A program made the translations under genes and the position numbers. Positions 59,745 through 64,000 of a stretch of DNA of 64,000 nucleotides are shown one piece after another. Positions within the stretch are counted from its first letter, which is position 1. Every line of letters starts with the position of its first letter. The notes under the pieces are model-generated. The model did no database searches, was not told where the DNA came from, and saw only the letters and a list, made by a program, of their open reading frames with translations. Source of the stretch: Cryptomeria japonica (lineage: Eukaryota; Streptophyta; Pinopsida; Cupressales; Cupressaceae); contig NC_081405.1 of NCBI RefSeq assembly GCF_030272615.1, forward strand, positions 606,513,677 to 606,577,676. Direction: 5' to 3'.

Positions 59745-60320
59745 GAATTTGTTTGATATGTTTTATATGTATTGATTTTATTGATCTTTTAAGTTTTTAT
59801 TTGAGGAGGTATCATAGGTTTCTCTATTCATCCTTTTGTGGTAAAATTAGAAAGGGATAACTATGATTCTTTTGTAAAATGGTATCTTGATAAGTTTAGG
59901 TTGTGTAATCATTTTCCTTTTATGTATGGAGTCATACCTAAACTAGAAACACTAGACATTATATAATCTTGGTGTAACATCATTGACCATGTAGGAGTGA
60001 TTTGATCTCATATCAAGATCATGATTCTATGTGTATTGCATTGGATATTGATTTCCCCCACACACTTTGGAATAGAATTTAGGAGATCCATGGAGACCCT
60101 CATATCTCCATTCCTAGAGGATCATATTGTAGATTGTTTCATTCCCTTTGTAATGAAGATCACATACCCTTCGATGGTGATACTTTTAAAGAGGAAATTT
60201 ATTATATCATAGGTCTTGCATGTTTTGACAATTTAGAGGCTTGTCTCATTCTTCAAGTACTAATCCTATCAAGACCTAATATCCATCTTAAATGTTTTTT
60301 ATTATTTTAGATTATTATCA
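59745..60320 (+). pseudogene. Decayed plus-strand coding remnant of unknown origin
   Basis: Protein-like stretches across shifting frames: FVVKLERDNYDSFVKWYLDK, FPFMYGVIPKLETLD, then IALDIDFPHTLWN, HSLCNEDHIPFDGDTFKEE and YYIIGLACFDNLEACLI. Several stops. No domain recognised. It lies inside the DNA transposon, so it may be a captured fragment or a remnant of an older insertion. Confidence 0.35.
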
Positions 60321-60709
60321 CCAATTCCATAAACCCAATTGATTTAGTCTACATGACATTAATCACCTTCTAAACATGACCACTTGGGATTCATATCTTT
60401 TGAATATATTATCCTTGTTTGAGGAGTTTAGAATTACATATGTTAAATATTATTTTGAGGATATTGATATCCTCTTTCATGATTGGGATAATTTAGGAAG
60501 TAGTGAGGATTAATAGTGATAGTTAGACTATTATCAAATTTAAGAACCCTAATTTTCACACACACAAAAAAACATATTCATATTCATTATCATTTTAAAG
60601 TTCAATTTAAACATAAATTAAACATCTAACTTTTACAAAAGAATCCCATAAATAAATACAACATTTAGAAATATAAATTTAAACATTCATACTTTTATGC
60701 ATGATTAAA

Positions 60710-60710
<1 letters not shown>

Positions 60711-60760
<50 letters not shown>

Positions 60761-60881
60761 GTAATTTGAGATACAATGAGTTAGAGAGAGAATAGATAAT
60801 TTGAGAGATAGAGAGTAGGTAATGATAGAGACTAGGTAATGATAGAGAGAGTGTAACGTGTGAAAGAAAGAGAGAGGGGTA

Positions 60882-60915
<34 letters not shown>

Positions 60916-61030
60916 GGGGGTAATGTGTGTGTGTGAGAAAGAGAGGGGATAATGAGAGATTGAGAGAGAGAGAGAGAGCGTAATGACAGAGATGGTAACG
61001 TGTACGTGTTTGTGAGAGAGATAAGGGGGG
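60711..61030. repeat. Compound (GA)n / (TG)n microsatellite
   Basis: A (GA)n run of about 46 bases at 60712-60757, then mixed GAGA and TGTG runs to about 61030. The minus-strand Leu-Ser-rich frame through it is a repeat artefact. Confidence 0.9.
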
Positions 61031-61589
61031 TTTATTGTTGATTTTCATCTAGGGTTTATTGTTTATTAATTTTTTAGGGTTTGTTGTTTGTTTATTTTCT
61101 ATGGTTTATCATTCATTTTTTTCTATTTAGGGTTAAGTGTTCATTTTTCTGTTCAGGGTTTATTGTCTATTTTTTGTGTCTAATGTTTATTGTTCATTTA
61201 GGTTTTTGTGTTTTGTTTTTTTCCTACGATTTAAATACTATTCATGTTTTTTGTTTTTTTCCTACGGTTTTTACTATTCATGTTTTTTGCAATATTTAAA
61301 AACTAAAAACTATTTTTAACATGAAATAAAATAAAATAAAAGACGATTTTCAAACTTTAAAACATAAAAATTAAAAAATAACAATACATTAACATTTTTT
61401 TATGAAAAACAATAAAAATAAATAAAATAGAATATAAAAAATAAAACTAAATACCTGGAAGGAGGTAAAAATGGTCTGGGGGGTCAGCTGGGGTGAAAAA
61501 AATGGGTACTCGTGCTCCTCAGAAATGTCTACCCATTTTCCAAATAGTGAAAATGATGGAAAATGGTTTTAAAAAAATAAATAAATACA

Positions 61590-61799
61590 CTTCAAAAACG
61601 GACGCTCATTTTTTTCAAATCGAGCACCCAATTTGAAAGAAACGGGTGTTCATTTAGCTTCGGGCACCTGTTGCTAAACAAGCGCTCATTTCTTGATGGC
61701 TCAGGCACTCGAAGCTAAACGGGTGCCCGATTTTTAGCGGGCTCTTTTCCCAACCCGCGGACTTCCGCGGGATTGGGACCCAACTTTGTGCGTTTACCC
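61590..61799. repeat. Right subterminal repeats and terminal inverted repeat of the DNA transposon
   Basis: Seven or so copies of ACGGGTGCCCG-like motifs in both orientations (for example AACGGGTGTTC, CGGGCACCTG, AACGGGTGCCCG). Then a CCCGCGGACTTCCGCGGG hairpin near 61755-61772 and the terminal TTGGGACCCAACTTTGTGCGTTTACCC ending at 61799. Confidence 0.75.
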
Positions 61800-61803
61800 T
61801 AGA

Positions 61804-64000
61804 AGCTGCACTAATACAAATGAACCCAGACAAGGCTCCATGACTGGATGGGTTCCCAGTCCCCTTCTTTCATAAATGTTGGCACTTCATAAGTGATGAG
61901 ATCATAGAGTCCTTGGAAGGGGTGAGGAACTCAGGAAGCCTACTTAAGGAAATTAACAATACCTTTGTAGCTCTTATACCAAAGAGAGATAGAGCGGAAA
62001 GTTTTGATGATTTTAGGCCAATAGCGATATGTAGCACCATCTACAAACTACTCACCAAGACCATGGAAAATAGAATTCAAAAGTTGCTCCCTTCCTTAAT
62101 TAGTGAAGAGAAAACAGGCTTCGTCCCTAGAAGGTCTATATATGATGGGGTTATCATAGCCCAAGAAGCCATTCATTCTATTCAGTAGAATAGAGAGTCG
62201 AGTATGCTAATTAAATTAGACATTAAGAAAGCCTATGATAAGGTAGAGTGGCATTTTGTGTGCAAATGTTTATAATCCTTTGGGTTTTCTAGACAATGGA
62301 TCAACCTAATATTTGAATGTATTTCAACTCCAAAAAGGTCAATCCTTGTAAATGGTACCCCATAAGGTTTTTTCAGTATTTCTAGAGGTTTGAGACAAGG
62401 AGATCCCATATCTCCCTTCTTATTCATTATTATGGTAGAATCTTTGGGTAGAACAATTACAAATGCTAGAGAAAGGAATATTGTTAAGGGTATCAAAATA
62501 ACTAGTGACTTAGCTTCTACCACGCACCAAAAATTTGTTGATGACACCATTCTATTTGGCCATGGAGATAGACAAGAAGCACAAGCATTTAAAAATATTC
62601 TTAATTCCTACACTAAGACCACATGACTGGAAATTAGCAAAGAAAAATCAGAAATTTTTTTCTTCAATATGGATTTGAACATGGAAAATGTAATATGCAA
62701 TACTCTAAACTTTAAAAGAGGCAATCTGTCATGTATATACTTGGGCCTACCCCTTGATAAAGGATGTAGAACCACAAAATTATGGGATCAGATGGTGTCT
62801 CAAATTAAGAAGATAACAAAATCTTGGAAAGGTAAATGGCTCTCCTCTATAGGAAGAGCAACTATGTTAAAATTAGTATTGTCTACTATGCCAATCTATT
62901 AATTTTCTTGTATGAATCTCCCTATGGCAAAGAAGGAGAAACTGAACAAACACCTGAGAACCTTCTTTTGGCAAGGAACGGGGGAAAAAAAGAAAATCTC
63001 ATTATTGGTTTGGGATAAGGTTTGTAGGCCCAAGGAGGAAGCGGGTGTTGGAATCAAAAGTATTAAGGAACAAAGCAAGGCTTTAGGGGCTAAATTAATT
63101 TAGAGAATGTACAATAGCCCTAACTTTGAATGGGTTAAAATCCTAAGCTATAAATACCTTAATAATAATGATCCTACTAGTATTTTTAGGACTGCATCCC
63201 CTCCAAGAGGTTCGCGTATATGGAACTTTATGTTAGAATACATAAGCATTATTACTAAGAAATTAACTTGGAACTTGGGCAATGGAGAACAAGCCATGTT
63301 TTGGTCTGACTCTTGGGGTGGTTTTACATCAATAGAAAGACTTTCCAACTTGGAGACCTCTAAAGCCTTCTTAGAAACTTTGTGAGGAAAAAATGTTAGG
63401 GATTACATTGAAGTTGAAGATGGGGAGATTAGTAAAGGATGGAAATGGAAATCCTTATCTAACATTAACATCCCAAACTGGGAAAGAGATGGGATCACAA
63501 GGATCCTTAAAAATAGGAATATAAACTTTCACTTTGGGATGGATAGACTGGTTTGGGATGGCTCGAAATATGGAGACTACAATACTAAGGATGGGTATAA
63601 CTACCTTATTAGAAGACAGTTAAGACCCAAAACTAATATTCTACTGGAACTCTATTGGGACAAGAATTGTTCACCTAAGGCTGACATGTTTTCATGGCTA
63701 GCTTTACAGAACAGGGTCCTGACAGATAACAGTCTCAAAAAAATGGGTTATGAAGGACCAAGTAGATGTCCACTATGTGAAGAAGAAGAGGAGGATGTTT
63801 ATCATATATTACTGACTTGTAGGTTCTCTAACCAATGTTGGATGTGGCTTTGTAACAAGTTGGGATGGAGCTCAGCTTTGCTCAACTCCATCTTGAGAAT
63901 GTTCCAAGCTTGGCTTGTCATAAAGAAGTGTTATTTGTATGGCAACTTATGGATAGTGGCACCCTCTATTTTTATTTGGGATATATGGAAAGAATAGAAT
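61804..64000 (+). pseudogene. LINE ORF2, reverse transcriptase and C-terminal zinc region, continuing past the window
   Basis: It resumes the frame left at 50890 (KVEV then EAALIQMNPDKAP). RT motifs: ALIPKRD, FRPIAICSTIYKLLTK, KTGFVPRRSIYDG, IKLDIKKAYDKVEW, LRQGDPISPFLF, KFVDDTILFG (the FADD box with Val) and YLGLPLDKG. Then ISLLVWDKVCRPKEEAGVG, and a Cys-rich CPLCEEEEEDVYHILLTC, the zf-RVT region, and IWDIWKE followed by a TAG. At least eight stops interrupt it (for example near 61840, 62187, 62274, 62365, 62625, 62900, 63103 and 63383). RT copies LINE RNA at a nicked target; this copy is dead. Confidence 0.9.

Larger units (their letters stand above)
50895..61799 (+). mobile_element. Autonomous-type DNA transposon, 10.9 kb, Sola-like, TSD TAGA
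   Basis: It interrupts the LINE ORF2 frame, which is restored on removal. TAGA stands on both sides (50891-50894 and 61800-61803). The ends are GGGTGGCTGCAAGAAGTTGAGTCCCA and, inverted, GGGTAAACGCACAAAGTTGGGTCCCA, about 18 of 25 bases alike. Both subterminal regions carry many copies of ACGGGTGCCCG-type motifs. It encodes a spliced transposase (52128-55315, plus) and a seven-exon gene of unknown function (58894-56873, minus). The 4-bp duplication and the transposase motifs suggest the Sola group; this is inference. Premature stops in both genes show the copy is dead. Confidence 0.85.

Noticed and set aside
60695-61048. 117-codon Leu/Ser-rich frame on the minus strand
   Set aside because: It is a translation of the (GA)n microsatellite.

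Overview
The window reads as nuclear DNA of a plant with a very large, repeat-dominated genome. Intact LTR retrotransposons sit inside one another, coding remnants are cut by later insertions, and only one ordinary host gene is visible. A conifer or other gymnosperm fits best, but that is inference; no marker gene fixes the species. Coordinates and reading frames were worked out by hand, and no database search was possible.

Region by region. (1) 1-7331: the 5' part of a minus-strand LTR element with no recognisable protein. It has a 4.36 kb LTR (2973-7331) that carries a 39-bp minisatellite, a palindromic GC block and a long (TA)n tract. (2) 7332-20926: a minus-strand, apparently pol-less LTR element. 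It has an LTR (19762-20926), a primer site, a gag-like ORF with four zinc knuckles, and a second large ORF of unknown function. A complete Ty1/copia element (10267-17946, TSD GAAAT) interrupts that second ORF; across the insertion its reading frame joins exactly. (3) 20935-41655: another unknown plus-strand ORF, heavily decayed. It is split by a minus-strand LTR unit (23374-41282, TSD ATACG), and its frame also joins across the target site. That LTR unit contains a smaller solo LTR (23714-24888) and a 12.65 kb Ty3/gypsy Tat-type element (25191-37840, TSD ACAAT).

(4) The Tat-type element carries protease, RT, two RNase H domains and integrase in one frame with two stops. Between pol and the 3' LTR it carries an antisense gene for a plant mobile domain (PMD) protein with two well-formed GT-AG introns. 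(5) 43363-45011: a two-exon minus-strand host gene of the CFL1-like (WW-like plus CxxC ribbon) family. (6) 46762-64000: LINE sequence. One LINE ORF2 is interrupted by a 10.9 kb DNA transposon (50895-61799, TSD TAGA, GGGT...ACCC ends). This transposon carries a spliced DDD/E-type transposase gene (Sola-like by inference) and, facing it, a seven-exon gene of unknown function whose six introns are all phase 0.

The most unusual items are the second gene of the DNA transposon and the intron-containing antisense PMD gene of the Tat element. Almost all premature stops in these elements can be explained by C-to-T or G-to-A change, as expected for long-methylated plant repeats. The nesting gives a relative history: the host ORFs and LINE are older, the copia (LTRs about 4% different by eye) is older than the Tat element (about 2-3%).
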